Source of the DNA: Halocaridina rubra
Taxonomy: Eukaryota > Arthropoda > Malacostraca > Decapoda > Atyidae
Length of the DNA: 64,000 bases
Direction: 5' to 3'
NCBI GenBank assembly: GCA_037179515.1
Contig: JAXCGZ010007596.1
Span: 15,001 to 79,000, forward strand
Below are positions 1 to 12,299 of this stretch, piece after piece. Position 1 is the stretch's first letter; each line of letters begins with the position of its first letter. A model generated the notes under the pieces. That model had not been told where the DNA came from and did not search any database. It saw nothing but the letters and a program-made list of their open reading frames with translations. A program made the translations under genes and the position numbers.

Positions 1-60
1 TGTGTTCGAACCCTCGATAGTCACTTTCCGAGTCGCAGGCTTTACAACTATGCTATCGTG
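1..60 (-). mobile_element. tRNA-like SINE head, cut by window edge
   Basis: The reverse complement has a B-box-like TCGAGGGTTCGAACAC; the rest lies outside the window. Confidence 0.5.
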
Positions 61-536
61 TTTATATTGCCTAAAATTTCTAGGTAGTGAATATCAACAC
101 AAAATTTTCCTCTTTTCTAGAAGCGGAAATTGGTGCATTATTTATAATTTTGTTTAAAACCCTGAAAGACCCATCCGGATCCAGAACAGGAAGGCAAAGT
201 CTAAATCAACTTATTTCCTTCTGGTAAGTCCTGATTATTTTTACCTTCAGAGCGCACCACAAGGAGGGTTGCTGATTTTTTTCATCGGGTCTGTTTCTAG
301 TTTTGGTATTTCAAGAAATATATATATATTTTTTTTAATATATATATGAAGACATTGGGATCAGTTCTATGTCAAAAGCTCTTAAGGGTCTTTTCCGTGG
401 TTTAGTTAATTAAATTTTGGTCTGCCTCACCAAAGGACCCAGGTTCGAACCAGTCTTTTCCCATGGCAAAGAAATGAAAATATTCGCTGAGCTATATCGA
501 GGATGTGGATTAGGTCGCAGTAACTCAGTTTTTGTA

Positions 537-690
537 TGTGCAAGTTTGGACGTCCCGAGTCTGATATCGCGAATTCGATCCCACCGCGGTGCGCTAGGAA
601 GGGCATTCAGCCTTAAATCCCTCTAACCTGTCTGCTGCCACCCTCATTCGAATTTGGACTAATTGTTACACATAAAACGGTGAAAATTTT
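537..690 (+). mobile_element. SINE family 1 copy
   Basis: TTCGATCCCACCGCGG (B box), GGAAGGGCATTCAGCC and CCTCATTCGAATTTGGAC mark the family: a tRNA-like head, then CCAGCCTTAATTCCCCAGC and a GTCCACCCCCATTCGAATGG tail. Confidence 0.75.
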
Positions 691-754
691 GTCATACTGG
701 AACCGAATTCCTCTTGAGCTGTCCTTCAATAAACCTTGAACTCTCGTAGCCTTT

Positions 755-784
755 TAAGAAGAAGAAGAAGAAAAAGAAGAAGAA
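755..784. repeat. (GAA)n microsatellite
   Basis: Slightly interrupted AAG/GAA tract. Confidence 0.9.
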
Positions 785-1171
785 ACCAGAGACCCAACAA
801 GTAAAAAAACAAAAACAATTAGGGAAAACAATGTCAGTGTCTTCGAACTTAACCACTCCACCTTAAATGGTCACATGACCGAAGTATTTGTTTTAATTTA
901 CTTTATTTGTTCCCAGGCTTGTTTGTTTGTTTTTTGACAGATATTTCAATAAATGGATTACTTTTTCTTCATTCCCAGAATAGTTTTTGGAATAGAAGTC
1001 TCTAGCATTAAGCTTTTGTTTGGGAAATTAGGATATGTTATGAATTTTATACAAATCTTAGAAACGTGTGAAAAAAAAACGTGCGAATTATTTTATAAAT
1101 GAGAGAACGTTTGATTTTGTTCATATGTACAGTAATGTTGTAGTTATATAGTGTTCAATAAATAATATTAG

Positions 1172-1239
<68 letters not shown>

Positions 1240-1241
1240 AA

Positions 1242-1324
<83 letters not shown>

Positions 1325-1337
1325 GAAGAAGAAGAAG
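1172..1337. repeat. Compound (CTA)n-(AAT)n-(AAG)n microsatellite
   Basis: About 22 CTA units, then about 27 AAT units, then a short AAG run. Confidence 0.97.
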
Positions 1338-1466
1338 ACGAATGTTGTTTTGATTGACTATTACTGTACATGTATATTAAGAAATAAGGAGCCAGTGATT
1401 ATGTATATTACTCCGGATATGTCACATCCGATGTTTTTGTTATAAACATTATGTCACCTTGGACAG

Positions 1467-1467
<1 letters not shown>

Positions 1468-1542
<75 letters not shown>

Positions 1543-1543
1543 A
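1468..1543. repeat. (TA)n microsatellite
   Basis: About 75 bp, one interruption. Confidence 0.97.
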
Positions 1544-1620
1544 TTTTACATATTACTTGAACGATATAAAATTTTAAACCTTTTTGTTAAATTAATATTC
1601 ATTACGAAAGTTATTGTATA

Positions 1621-1622
<2 letters not shown>

Positions 1623-1709
<87 letters not shown>
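1623..1709. repeat. (TA)n microsatellite
   Basis: About 87 bp, ending at the tRNA-like element. Confidence 0.97.
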
Positions 1710-1712
<3 letters not shown>

Positions 1713-1715
1713 TAA

Positions 1716-1794
1716 TTTTTACCCCGACCGGGGCTTGAACCTAGCACACCGAATTACTGTGCTAAGGCGCTACCAACTACACCACAGAAGGTCT
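1716..1794 (-). mobile_element. tRNA-like SINE head
   Basis: The reverse complement has TGGTGTAGTTGGTAGCG (A box) and GGTTCAAGCCC (B box), but the acceptor stem does not pair, so this is a tRNA-derived repeat rather than a tRNA gene. Flanked by a (TA)n tract. Confidence 0.6.
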
Positions 1795-1805
1795 AAAAGG
1801 GAAAC

Positions 1806-2155
1806 AAACCTTACATCTATATCTGATATACTAGGAATGAACGCATTGTATCTAAATGCCACTCTGTTCATAGGCTAAAGCCCTGTGCTCGTAGCTCCCC
1901 GTCTCCTGGTCGATTTCAGTTTTACTGACTAACGCTTATCATATCTATCTTTAAGACCATGCATTTAGCATTTACTTCTTCCTCGCTTAGCGAATTCTAA
2001 TTGTCAGCGCTATTCTTACACTAAAAGAAAACTTCCTTACATCCTGCAAGGAAGCTATATTACGAGGCTTGAAACTATGACCTCTAGTTCTAGTGCCAAC
2101 CATATCAAAATATCTCTCCCTATCCACTTGGTCAAAACCATGAAGATATATAAAG
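1806..2155 (-). mobile_element. LINE 3' tail fragment
   Basis: The reverse complement shares the AATTCGCTAAGCGAGGAAG...CATAGTTT/TGGTCTTAAAGATAG and GACCAGGAGACGGGGAG blocks with the copy at 9650-10160. Confidence 0.65.
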
Positions 2156-2190
2156 AAAAAAAAAATAAATATCCTTCTGCTTTTTTCGAG

Positions 2191-2293
<103 letters not shown>

Positions 2294-2652
2294 TATTTAT
2301 ATGTATGTATGTGTAGTTATTGTTAGTAGAGTACATACGACAAAATGTCAAAGAGACATATATTATGGCTTCAGCTTCTTTGTGCGTATTGTGTGTGTGT
2401 GTGTTTGTGTTTGTGCAATTTAAGTTCGTATCTCCATTCAGATTCTGGAATTATAAGAGTTATTTCATAATATTTAGACTGTAGAAATACATTGTAGTAT
2501 TTATAACTTTGTATTCTTGAAACTAATTAGCATTGTTTCAGAATTAACTCTATGATATACAAGTCTTTTCCATGGTTCGGATGTAATTAACTTTCAGAAA
2601 ATTATTAGTCAGAAATACACTGAGGAATTCCGATTACATTATGGATATAAAT

Positions 2653-2878
2653 GCCAGATTTCTTACACAGTGTAAACCTAGGATACTATATTGTTAGTTA
2701 GCTAGACACACAAATGGATTTCATAAACGCATCTGACGCGGTTCTGTGTATGGCTAGGATCCCGTACGGAATCCTAGCCATACACAGAACCATGTCAGAT
2801 ACGTTTATGAAATCCATTTGTGTTTCTAGCTAACTAACAATATGGTATCCTAGGTTAACACTGTTTAAGAAATCGGGC
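2653..2878. mobile_element. Palindromic foldback MITE, family A, copy 1
   Basis: About 110 bp arms read as near-perfect inverted repeats around a GGATCC-CGTACG centre; the ends read GATTTCTTA(C/A)ACAGTG and its complement. Copies 2 and 3 are at 8382 and 8879. No coding capacity. Confidence 0.85.
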
Positions 2879-3214
2879 AAAAACTAAAAATGCAGTTAAG
2901 CATACCAAAATTTACTCAAAGAATATACTTTAAAAATTCAACGATTTTTTTTTTTTGCGCCATTAAGGGAAAGTTTGCATAAAAAAACAGGAAGCTTTGA
3001 AAGAATGTTTTTTTTTTCTTTTCTTACATTATGAAAGGAAGCGAATATCCTAAATTGCTGAGAAACAATGAAGAACCATCTTCAAAGGACCTCATATCGA
3101 TTTCTTAAGTATTGTTCAAAAGCTTTCAGAATGGACAGGTAACACAGGAGACAGACAGCATGCTTGGCACCTGTTCAGACTGCGTGTGTTCATACATTTA
3201 CAATGGCCACAGTA

Positions 3215-3625
3215 CATATTGTAAGGGAGGTGGCCGAGTCAAAGCGCACACATTCACCTAAAGGGGGGTTTAGACAGGTCAAACGGTTCGTCGAACGCGG
3301 TTCGACAGACAAGTGTTTGAAGTGATGTTCGAACGTGGGAACGGGGTATTTGGTTGTCGAACACGTTCGACAAACGTGTTCGACAAGTAAATACCCCGTT
3401 CACACGTTCGAACATCACTTCAAACACTTGTCTGTCGAACCGCGTTCGACGAACCGTTTGACCGTGTAAACCGCCCTTAAAGCTAAAACACTTCGAGCAC
3501 TCCCGTAAGTTCCTTTAGGAAAAAGGGCTGTCACAGTATCCCAGCCACCATCCTGCTTGGTTCATCCACGAGGTAGGAGGGCAAGGATCTTTTGGCGTGT
3601 GGCCCGGTAGTCTCAGTTGTCAATA
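3215..3625 (+). repeat. Dispersed SINE-like repeat (GGCCGAGTCAAAGC family) interrupted by a foldback MITE
   Basis: Begins GGAGGTGGCCGAGTCAAAGC and resumes after the MITE with the CACCATCCTGCTTGG...GGCCCGGTAGTCTCAGTTG end. Related copies are at 23240-23440 and 53820-53930 (opposite strand), and a fragment is at 27170. Confidence 0.6.
3259..3480. mobile_element. Foldback MITE, family B
   Basis: Arms of about 95 bp (GGTTCGTCGAACGCGGTTCG ... complement) flank a short centre containing AACACGTTCGACAAACGTGTT. It is inserted in an older dispersed repeat whose flanks continue at 3220 and 3485. TTAA-like bases at both ends may be the target duplication. Confidence 0.8.
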
Positions 3626-3754
3626 GTGCACATATTAAAGCTATTTTAGTAATCTATAAATGTACAGTCACGTCGACGTGAACATCATATGAAGATAAAA
3701 GTCAACATATTTATGAATATTATATATGTTCCAATATTCAAATCAGGAAGACCT

Positions 3755-3915
3755 GAATATGCTTATTATCCCTTCCCATCTGACAAGTCACAACACTCCT
3801 CATTTCTGTTTCTCTTTCCTTCTTTTCTCGTCATTATTCTGCCTTGTCCTTACTCTGCTACTTTTACTTAATTATTTTCTCGGTGCCAAGCCCCACAAGG
3901 GCAATTTTTTTTTTT
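3755..3915 (+). repeat. Dispersed repeat of the same family, diverged
   Basis: CTTATTATCCCTTCCCATCTGACAAGTCAC, GTTTCTCTTTCC and CGGTGCCAAGCCCCACAAGGGC match the 60840-61050 copy with many differences. Confidence 0.5.
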
Positions 3916-4074
3916 ATATATATAATATTAAAATACGACGTAATGACAAGTATCCTAAACGGATATGTTATTTGTTTTCACAAGTCACCTAAAATCGATA
4001 CTCGAAACTTGAAAAAAAAAAAAAAATGATGACTAGCTTTGCAAACCTGTGTTGTTATTGTTCAGACACCGTAA

Positions 4075-4230
<156 letters not shown>

Positions 4231-4394
4231 GGCAAGACCAAATGAGTGCTCTTAAAGAACACGTGTGTCTAAATACACGAAAGAAAAAGCAGCATACTTC
4301 AACTATATATTAATATTTATTTCTTCAGACACCCTGAGGCCAAATAAATAAAAAGAGACTGAAGATAAAAGTGTGTGGTGTGGAGAACATGTAA

Positions 4395-4760
4395 ATTACC
4401 TAATTATAAATACTTAATCGTGCTTACGTGAAAGAGCCCTGTTCTCGTAACTCCCCGTCTCCTGGTCGAGTTCCATTTTATACTTAATAATACCTATCAT
4501 ATTTGTCTTTAAAACTATGAATTGAGTTAGCATTAACTACCTCCTTGCTTAGCGAATTCTGACCATCATCTATTCTTACACTAAAAAGTACTGCCTGACA
4601 TCTTGCAAAGAAGTCTTCTTACGAAGCTTCAAAGTATGACCTCTAGTTCTAGAGACAGAAATATGAAAATATCGATCCCTATCCACTCTGCTGTATTCAT
4701 TAAGGAATTTAAACACCGTCACCATATACCGTCTCATTCTTTTAGCTTCAAGTGATGGTA
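4395..4760 (-). mobile_element. LINE 3' tail fragment
   Basis: Same family as 9650-10160, in reverse: GAATTCGCTAAGCAAGGAGG, GACCAGGAGACGGGGAGTTA and TCTAGAACTAGAGGTCATAC are all present. Confidence 0.7.
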
Positions 4761-4827
4761 AGTCTAATTCCCCATCAAATACTTATGTAAGAGAGACACT
4801 CGGCATAGGTATATTGTATATCCAGTG

Positions 4828-4975
4828 TTTCATGCGTCGCAATTAGTCCTCATTCGAGTATGGGTGGACACACATGTTGAAGGTGAGGATTAAGGCTGGA
4901 TGCCCTTCCCAACGCCCTGTGCTGGGACTGAACCCACAGTAGTTACTTTCTGACTCGTTCACACTATAATCTTGT
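4828..4975 (-). mobile_element. SINE family 1 copy
   Basis: Reverse copy: GGTGGACACACATGTTGAAG and AAGGCTGGATGCCCTTCCC on the plus strand. Confidence 0.75.
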
Positions 4976-5074
4976 CAAAATATGATTAAAAAACTCTAAC
5001 AGTTGAAAAAAAAAAACAGTCATTAATATTTCATGAGTAAAATCACTCAGAGTTAAAATCACCGCAATTTATAC

Positions 5075-5225
5075 GAGTGCACGAGTCAAGGAGCAAATAA
5101 GGCAGGTTTTTTCCCACCGCGGGGCGTAAAGAAGAGCATTTCAACCATAATCCCTCAGCCCTAGCATATCTGAATCCACTTCCATTTGCATGGAGACTGT
5201 TTGTTACACATAAAACTTTGCAGAC
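5075..5225 (+). mobile_element. SINE family 1 copy
   Basis: CCCACCGCGGGGCGTAAAGA and AATCCACTTCCATTTGCATG; diverged tail. Confidence 0.65.
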
Positions 5226-5512
5226 AAAGGGTCCATTCATCAGTTCATTTGTTCAAGCTAATGGGGTTTGATCATCAATTGTCTATACTCCTTTGCGCGC
5301 TGCTTACTTAGGAATCTAGTCCAAACCAGTTCGCTTAGGATTTCTAGAAAAGGTTACGTAATTAGGGCAACCTAGCTCGGGGCAGGATACGGCAACCAAA
5401 GTCAAGGTAGAATAAATATTAAGATGATTCTTTAACAGAGATTCTTTTGAGACTTCTCCAACACCTTAAGCGCATACTTGTGGTTTGCTTCACCTGTTAA
5501 GCTGTTGCTGTT

Positions 5513-5640
5513 GTGGATGTGATTGTTTTTGTTGTTGTTGCTGTTGTTGTTATTTTTTGTTGTTGTTGTTGTTGCTGTTGTTGTTATATTTTGTTATTGT
5601 TCTGGTCGTTGTTTTTGGTGGTGCTATTGTTGTTGTTGAG
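5513..5640. repeat. Interrupted (GTT)n tract
   Basis: GTT units with GCT and ATT variants. Confidence 0.85.
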
Positions 5641-5654
5641 AATGCATAAAAATG

Positions 5655-5830
5655 CACTGTATTATGGATCGCAATTAGTCCCCTTTCGAAAAGGGGTGGA
5701 CGCCGAATTGTTGGAGCTGTAAGAGGAGTGAGGCTGGATGCCTTTCTGATCTACCCGCCATGAGATCAAATTCACTTTAGTCGCTTCCTCCAACTCGCGC
5801 ACTCTACCACTGAGCAGCAGCGGCTTAAGA
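5655..5830 (-). mobile_element. SINE family 1 copy, full length
   Basis: Tail, body and the tRNA-like head (CTCTACCACTGAGC on plus = A box in reverse) are all present. Confidence 0.75.
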
Positions 5831-6221
5831 ATTAATTTTTATGTGTGTAATAGCTCTTTATGAAATGAATTAATTAATCCATATATTTGTTTATTAATAT
5901 ATTTGTTCTTTATATAATGTGTATGATACATTTGGATTTTGCTTTGAGGTTAATGAAATTATTATAATTAATGAAATGTCTTTATGTTGCATTTTAAGAC
6001 CTGAATTGGTTTTAAAGTTAGGTTGAGTTTTCTTTGCACAATTGCATGAGCTCATATACTGATATTGAAATGAAGCAAATAATTTTGAATCTTGGTTCAT
6101 ATTACTAATTTCGCATATACTCGCAAACAGTAATTGTTTAATGCCTTATTTTTTTAATCTGTGCTGTTCCGTATTGAAAAAGTACAAAATACAGAGTTTA
6201 TTATAAAATTCACGCTCGCAC

Positions 6222-6350
6222 ATACACCATAGTTTTAAGGACAGGTATGATAAGTATCACTAAGTCTAAAATGGAACCGATCAGGAGACGGGAAGATACG
6301 AGCTTTGGGCTCTTTCCCGTAAACACAATTAGGTAATCAATTAGGTAATC
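6222..6350 (+). mobile_element. LINE 3' tail fragment (short)
   Basis: Only the last part: TAGTTTTAAGGACAGGTATG through CGATCAGGAGACGGGAAG and GGGCTCTTTCCCGTAAACAC. Confidence 0.6.
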
Positions 6351-6539
6351 ACATACACACGCACACTGAGAAAAATGTGTATATCTGGTCTTGGAATGTA
6401 ATATTATTTTCTAAGTTAGGAAGAGGATATGCAGTGAAAAAATAAATTAACATAAAACCGAAGGAAATACATTTTTCGCTGCAACCTAGTCTTCCAACGC
6501 GTTTGTAAAGAAAAAATCTGTAACAACGACGACAACTAA

Positions 6540-6581
6540 ACAACAACAACAGCAACAGCAACAACAACAGCAACAACAACA

Positions 6582-6625
<44 letters not shown>
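6540..6625. repeat. Compound (CAA)n-(CTA)n microsatellite
   Basis: Interrupted CAA/CAG tract then about 15 CTA units, 350 bp upstream of the crustin TATA box. Confidence 0.95.
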
Positions 6626-6972
6626 GTTTCCTCTCCTTAGTTTACTTCCTTAGGTAATACCCAACAAGCCATAAAAACTAAAAGGAATCTCAAGAAAAAT
6701 TTCCCAAAGTTTCTTCAGTGACGCTTCACCTTGGGAGCTTACCTCTCGTGGGACTGTTCGGGTTCCAAAGTTGAATAATTAATCCATTAATTGAATCTCT
6801 GTATTATTACTAAACATTCCTTTAAGTTTCATTACTGCTATAATTCCCGTATTTCGTACTTTGAGCCGGGGCGATATTCCAAAAACCATAATGAAATGAA
6901 TAGAAAATACAGAAAGATTTTCTGTCGTTGGCAATTTTGCTTCGTCGAGTTTTTATGTCTCTGAACAGAAGG

Positions 6973-6980
6973 TATATAAA
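6973..6980 (+). promoter_or_regulatory. TATA box of the crustin gene
   Basis: TATATAAA lies 50 bp before the start codon. A pyrimidine-rich CCAG sequence about 25 bp downstream (near 7000) is a plausible initiator, giving a 5' UTR of about 30 nt before the two-codon first coding exon. Confidence 0.65.
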
Positions 6981-7029
6981 GGATCGCCGAGGTCCTCTCC
7001 AGCAATCTGAAGGACAGCATACTCTCGAG

Positions 7030-8791
7030 ATGCAAGTAAGTTGCCTTGCTCTACTCCTGTTGGTGCTGAGACTATTATTCTGATTGATTTATTTAGTGCT
7101 GCATATAGTTAAATACACTTCGATGTCGTCAGTGTTATATATGAGGCCGTTTGAAGAAAATATCTTCTTTTTTGTCTCTGAATTTTTAGTTTTAGACCAA
7201 GAAATTATTATTTTTTTTTTTTTGCACTGATGGTAGCAGATGATCTTTTATTTGATAGTGTTTTGAGTGGAGATGACAAGAGTTCGTATTTCAATATTCA
7301 AATATGCATAACAGAAATGCTCTGAATATTATGATAATGCATAACAACAAAATGTTGGAAGTGTACATTGAATAATTATTAATCTGCACATCAAACAGAT
7401 ACCACAAGCACTTGTGATCAAGTATAGGAGTACTTGTGAAGCTTGTACCTTGTTTGCATATATTGTCTTGCATTTGCTTGTTACATACTAAATAGACGAG
7501 AAATTACAAAATTGATTACCTCACAGCTCTAGTGCTAACATTAAGCACTATAACCTGCTTATCATAAGTATATTTTGATGAATGGATTTTGGTATCTGTA
7601 GCGTTGGTCTGGCCTCTTCGTGTTGATCGCCGCAAGCATTGTGGCAGCTCAGGAGTCTACAACAACGCAAAAACCTGCACCAAATACAAGATTTGGTCCT
7701 GGCGCCGGCGGTTTTCCAGGTGGTGGTGGATTCGGTAACCCTGGATTTGGAAATCCTGGACTTGGAAGTCCTGGACTTGGAAATCCAGGATTTGGAAATC
7801 CTGGATTAGGAAATCTTGGCTTTGGAAATCCCAGTTTCCCTCAAGGTCAAATTACTCCCTTTGTACCTGGTGTTGCTTCTCCTGGACTTATTAATCCTGG
7901 ATGGGTTAGCCCTCAACAGCCACTTGTTTCCCCTCTGAGACCAAACTGCAGATTTTTCAAGAGAGACCAATATGGCAGATATGTCTGTGATGTTGATCAG
8001 AGTGAGTATCAAACAATAGCTAAAATTTGGTTTAACATAAAATTACTTTTGCATCTTGGTTGGCTAGAAATAGCAGCTATTCATGATGTACATGTAGAGA
8101 ACAGCTTACGTACATGTCGATGAATTCATTACATATATGAACATTCCACGATAAAGCCTATTTGACCCTGCCAAAGAAAACAGAACAACTTATAGTGATT
8201 TCACAAGAAGACAGTTTTTAAAGATTCAAATTCCTCTGCAATTATTCAAAATGGCGCTTGAATTTCAAAGTTTTATAAAATGGTACTTAACTTCAGAGTT
8301 TTCAGTGTCATTGAAATCTCTTATATCTATGAATACAGTCCACAATTTTATTTTTCGGATCTTTATTTCTCAATAACTATAGCCTAGTTTCTTAAACATT
8401 GTAAACCTAGGACACCATATTGTTAGTTAGCTAGACACACACAAATAGATTTCATAAACGCATCTGACGCTGTTCTGTGTATGGCTAGGATCCCACGTGG
8501 GATCCTAGCCATACACAGAACCGCATCAGATGCATTTATGAAATCCATTTGTGTGTCTAACTAACAATATGGTATCCTAGGTTTACTCTGATTAAGGAAT
8601 CGGGCCTTTATGCTCTTCCTCATATTACAGAACCTTTTGAATGCCCACCTGTGAGATTCGAATGTCCAAGATTCGGATTGCCTACTTTTCTTCCACCTCA
8701 GCAGTGCTTTAACGACAACGACTGTGCTAACAACGACAAGTGTTGCCCAGACGTCTGCTTTGATCATCTCATTTGCAAAGGACCTGAATAG
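7030..8791 (+). CDS. Crustin-like Gly-rich WAP-domain secreted peptide (spliced)
   Basis: Coding exons 7030-7035, 7602-8001 and 8631-8791 join to 188 codons plus TAG. Exon 1 is only ATG CAA before a GTAAGT donor; exon 2 follows a CTGTAG acceptor in phase 0; intron 2 (GTGAGT...TTACAG) is phase 1. The product has a signal peptide (about residues 1-19, ending in VAAQ), a Gly-rich segment with repeated GNPGF/GNPGL units (about 35-75), a short Cys region (CRFFK...YVCD), and a C-terminal WAP domain of about 50 residues with all eight cysteines, including the KCCPDVC core. This layout is that of type II crustins, haemocyte or epithelial antimicrobial peptides of crustaceans; WAP domains can also inhibit proteases. 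The Cys region has two cysteines where four are usual. A TATA box lies 50 bp upstream. The signal peptide, repeats and WAP cysteines are seen directly; antimicrobial function is inferred from family. Confidence 0.88.
8382..8605. mobile_element. Palindromic foldback MITE, family A, copy 2, in crustin intron 2
   Basis: The same inverted-repeat element as at 2653, with centre GGATCCCACGTGGGATCC, a perfect 18 bp palindrome. It lies inside crustin intron 2 and ends 25 nt before exon 3, leaving only the polypyrimidine tract and acceptor between them. Confidence 0.87.
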
Positions 8792-8878
8792 TGGATTCTT
8801 GTGGGACACGCCAGGCTCCAACAACAGCAAAAATACGCAATATTACGATACGTAGTTAAACTGTCCCTCGATGACGTA

Positions 8879-9107
8879 GGCCCGATTTCTTAAACAGTGA
8901 AAACCTAGGATACCATGCTGTTAGTTAGCTAGACACACACAAATGGATTTCATAAACGCATCTGACGCGGTTATGTGTATGGCTAGGATCCCGTACGGTA
9001 TCCTAGCCATACACAGAGCCACGTCAGATCCGTTTATGAAATCCATTTGTGTGCCTAGCTAACTAGCAATATGGTATCCTAGGTTAACACTGTACAAGAA
9101 ATTGGGT
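8879..9107. mobile_element. Palindromic foldback MITE, family A, copy 3, 3' of crustin
   Basis: Third copy, starting 87 nt after the crustin stop codon and probably within its 3' UTR. Central sequence GGATCCCGTACGGTATCC. Confidence 0.86.
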
Positions 9108-9489
9108 CGTAATAACAAGTATGAGATCTTTGAAATGATTTCTAGTTTTTTTTTTTTTTTTTTTTAGTAATATTGCCTACTGATAATATGATATGAATAT
9201 GGATCCAGTTATTCTCGGATGATGCAATTGAACATAGTAAGTCACATGTTTACAAGAGTTCATTTCTTTATTTATTTACTTTTATTTTCAATAACTTGAC
9301 CTGGAACTCACGTTGACAAATGAGATATCATTTACAGTTTCAATAATGTGGTTGAAAAAATAATGCTGAGAACTGATAAAGATTATTGTCTTAATTATGC
9401 AAATTATATTTATTATTGCTTAAGTTTTTTACATGAAAATAAAACAGTCCTTTATTTTTGTGTGTACTTAGTTATCCTTTACTCACACG

Positions 9490-9639
<150 letters not shown>

Positions 9640-9649
9640 CTATGTGAGG

Positions 9650-10160
9650 CCAAAGCTTCGAATATGCAGCCCCCTTTTCGAATCCGCACTTGAAAAAACA
9701 CTTAGTTAAGCTGGAAAAAACTTTCGAAGACATGCCACGAAACTGATGCCAGAAATACACAATCTCAGTTATGATGAGAGGCTGAGGGAATTAGACTTAC
9801 CATCACCCGAAGCTAAAAGAATGAGGGGGGGATATGGGGACGGCTTTTATATTTCTTCATGGTTATGACAGAGTGGATAGGGATCGATATCTTGATATTG
9901 CTGGCACTAGAACTAGAGGTCATAGTTTAAAGCTTCGTAAGAAAACTTCTCTGGAGGATGTAAGGAAGTATATTTCTTAGTGTAAGAGTAGTTGATAATT
10001 GGAATTCGCTAAGCAAGGAGGTAGTTAATGCTAACTCATTCCATAGTTTTAAGGCCAAGTATGATAAGTATCACTAAGTAAAGAATGGAACCGACCAGGA
10101 GGCAGGTAGTTACGAGCTTGGGGCTCTTTCCCGCAAGCACAATTAGGGAATTACTAACTC
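9650..10160 (+). mobile_element. Non-LTR retrotransposon (LINE) 3' fragment
   Basis: A degenerate reading contains RRHATKLMPEIHNLSYDERL, RELDLPSPEAKRMRGG, and later IDDWNSLSKEVVNA-like and FHSFKAKYDKY-like text: the C-terminal tail of jockey/CR1-type reverse transcriptases. Several stops and frameshifts. Confidence 0.75.
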
Positions 10161-10164
10161 GCTC

Positions 10165-11030
10165 ACTCACACAAAACTTCGTCTCAGGATGTAAGGATAA
10201 GTAGAAATCGCCAAGCGATTTCATACTTTTAAGGACAAATACAATACTTTACTGACTGATATATTCAATATATAAGGAAAGATTGATAATTATTAACAAG
10301 GTGAGATTGATAGATATGAGCAGAGTACAAGGAAAGGTATAAGTTATGACCAACAGCGTTGCACAGCCTCACCTAAGAAGAGATTCGAGGTGTTCTCAAG
10401 GTATTCTTCGAAAATGTCATTCGTGATGAAGTCACTTATTATTTATGCAGAATGATATATAATATAAATAATAATAATGTTATTGGAAATAGCAAATCAC
10501 TGTCGAGTATTTTGTGGTTAATAACTAGATATAACTCGTCAAGATATCGCTTTTCCACTGAAAGCATTATTATTTATTCATAGTCAAAGAATGGTCATAT
10601 CCCAAGGCTGAATTTAGAGGATTTCTTTTAATTTATCACGCTATTGTTTTTCTTGTTCTTAGGACGCCTGAAAATAAATAAATAAATAAAAGTCATTAAT
10701 TTTGTCTGGTTTCCGGGAAGTGTTTGTGGAGAGGAGAAAGTGTGTGCTATGTTGATCTTCCTTTTACTTTGTTTTGTGCTCGTAATTTCCTGTGATGTTG
10801 ACCTTGCTTGATTTGTCTCCCTTCCTTTATATTTTCAAGAGCTCTGGGACTGTTCTATTAATGACTCCACACATCTAAGATAACTCGAGATAAACCTTAA
10901 AAGGGACTCCTTTGTTGTCTCCCTCATGGTGGTGATATGACACGTGGTTCTAACGAAGACCAATTATAACCAGCCGTGAGGAATCGAGCTCAGGGCTAAG
11001 ACTGAGAACCAGATGTTAATCCATTCTTCT
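10165..11030. other. Gene-free stretch
   Basis: No coding, tRNA-like or TIR structure recognised. A 20-codon hydrophobic frame at 10749 has a signal-like look but ends at once. Confidence 0.5.
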
Positions 11031-11149
11031 AATGATTTTTTTTAATATATACTTTGAAAGACAGATGTTGCAATTTAATATACTGTATAATATAATTCAT
11101 ATTAGTTCATTTAATAATATAATGATAGATGTGGTTGTTTTATTAGAGG

Positions 11150-11414
<265 letters not shown>

Positions 11415-12299
11415 GAGTTTTGGTAGATCTGGAATCTCCAGACTTTATTAAAGAAGTTGACCTTGGTATTTGAGAGGAAGAGAGGCGTTATTTTTAATTG
11501 TTCACCATACTATGTCTGTATAGCTATCTAGCAGACTGTTTTCTGCGGGCCACAAGTGGAAGGTCCGCTCACCCTCAAGGGTGAACATCCAACAAAAAAA
11601 AGCAGACTGTATACATTTGTATGTAATCACTTGTATATCCATATATCTATATATTTGGGCTATATCTACCTATTCTATCTTTCTATCTACTTATCTATTT
11701 GTATATTTTAACTTGAACGTAATATTCTTCTTGATTTTTTCATGAGAGATACGAGTCGGGACATATTACTTTTTTTTTTTTTTTTTTTTTTTCACCACCA
11801 AAATAGTGTTAACAGCGGCTCAGAACTTTGAATACGGGACTATTTGGGGGCAAATTGAGGCCCTGTTTATAATTGCATATTTTATTGTTTTCTGCAAATC
11901 CGGAAAATAATATTGAAGTAATTAGAATGATTAAACTAAGGCAGAATATTCGGCTGACCATGAATATTTACATAAGTCTACCCTTTAATTCACCCATTTT
12001 CGTTTTCTATAAATATAATGACGTTTTCGTGACGTCATAAGCTTTGGGATTTTTTATGTTAATACATACTCACACACATATACATACATACATACATTAG
12101 CGCGCACACAAACACACACACAAGAGTATTAGTGAAAAAAATAATGGTTAGGAAGCGGGGAAATACGAACATAAGGCTCTGTAAATATGTGTGGAATTTT
12201 TAAATAATTTTCAAGTGATTTTTTTTAAGCTTAATGGTGCATATCTTGATCCGAGAATGATGAATGGATTCGGTTTTACGTCAGGAACTCCTTTTTCTA

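Noticed and set aside
1716..1794. Possible functional tRNA gene
   Set aside because: A and B boxes are good, but acceptor and T stems do not pair.
6660..6975. NF-kB-type sites upstream of crustin
   Set aside because: GGGAAATTTTTC- and GGGACTGTTC-like strings fail the consensus at key positions.
10749..10811. Short signal-peptide-like frame
   Set aside because: Stops after 20 codons and no donor site or second exon could be found.
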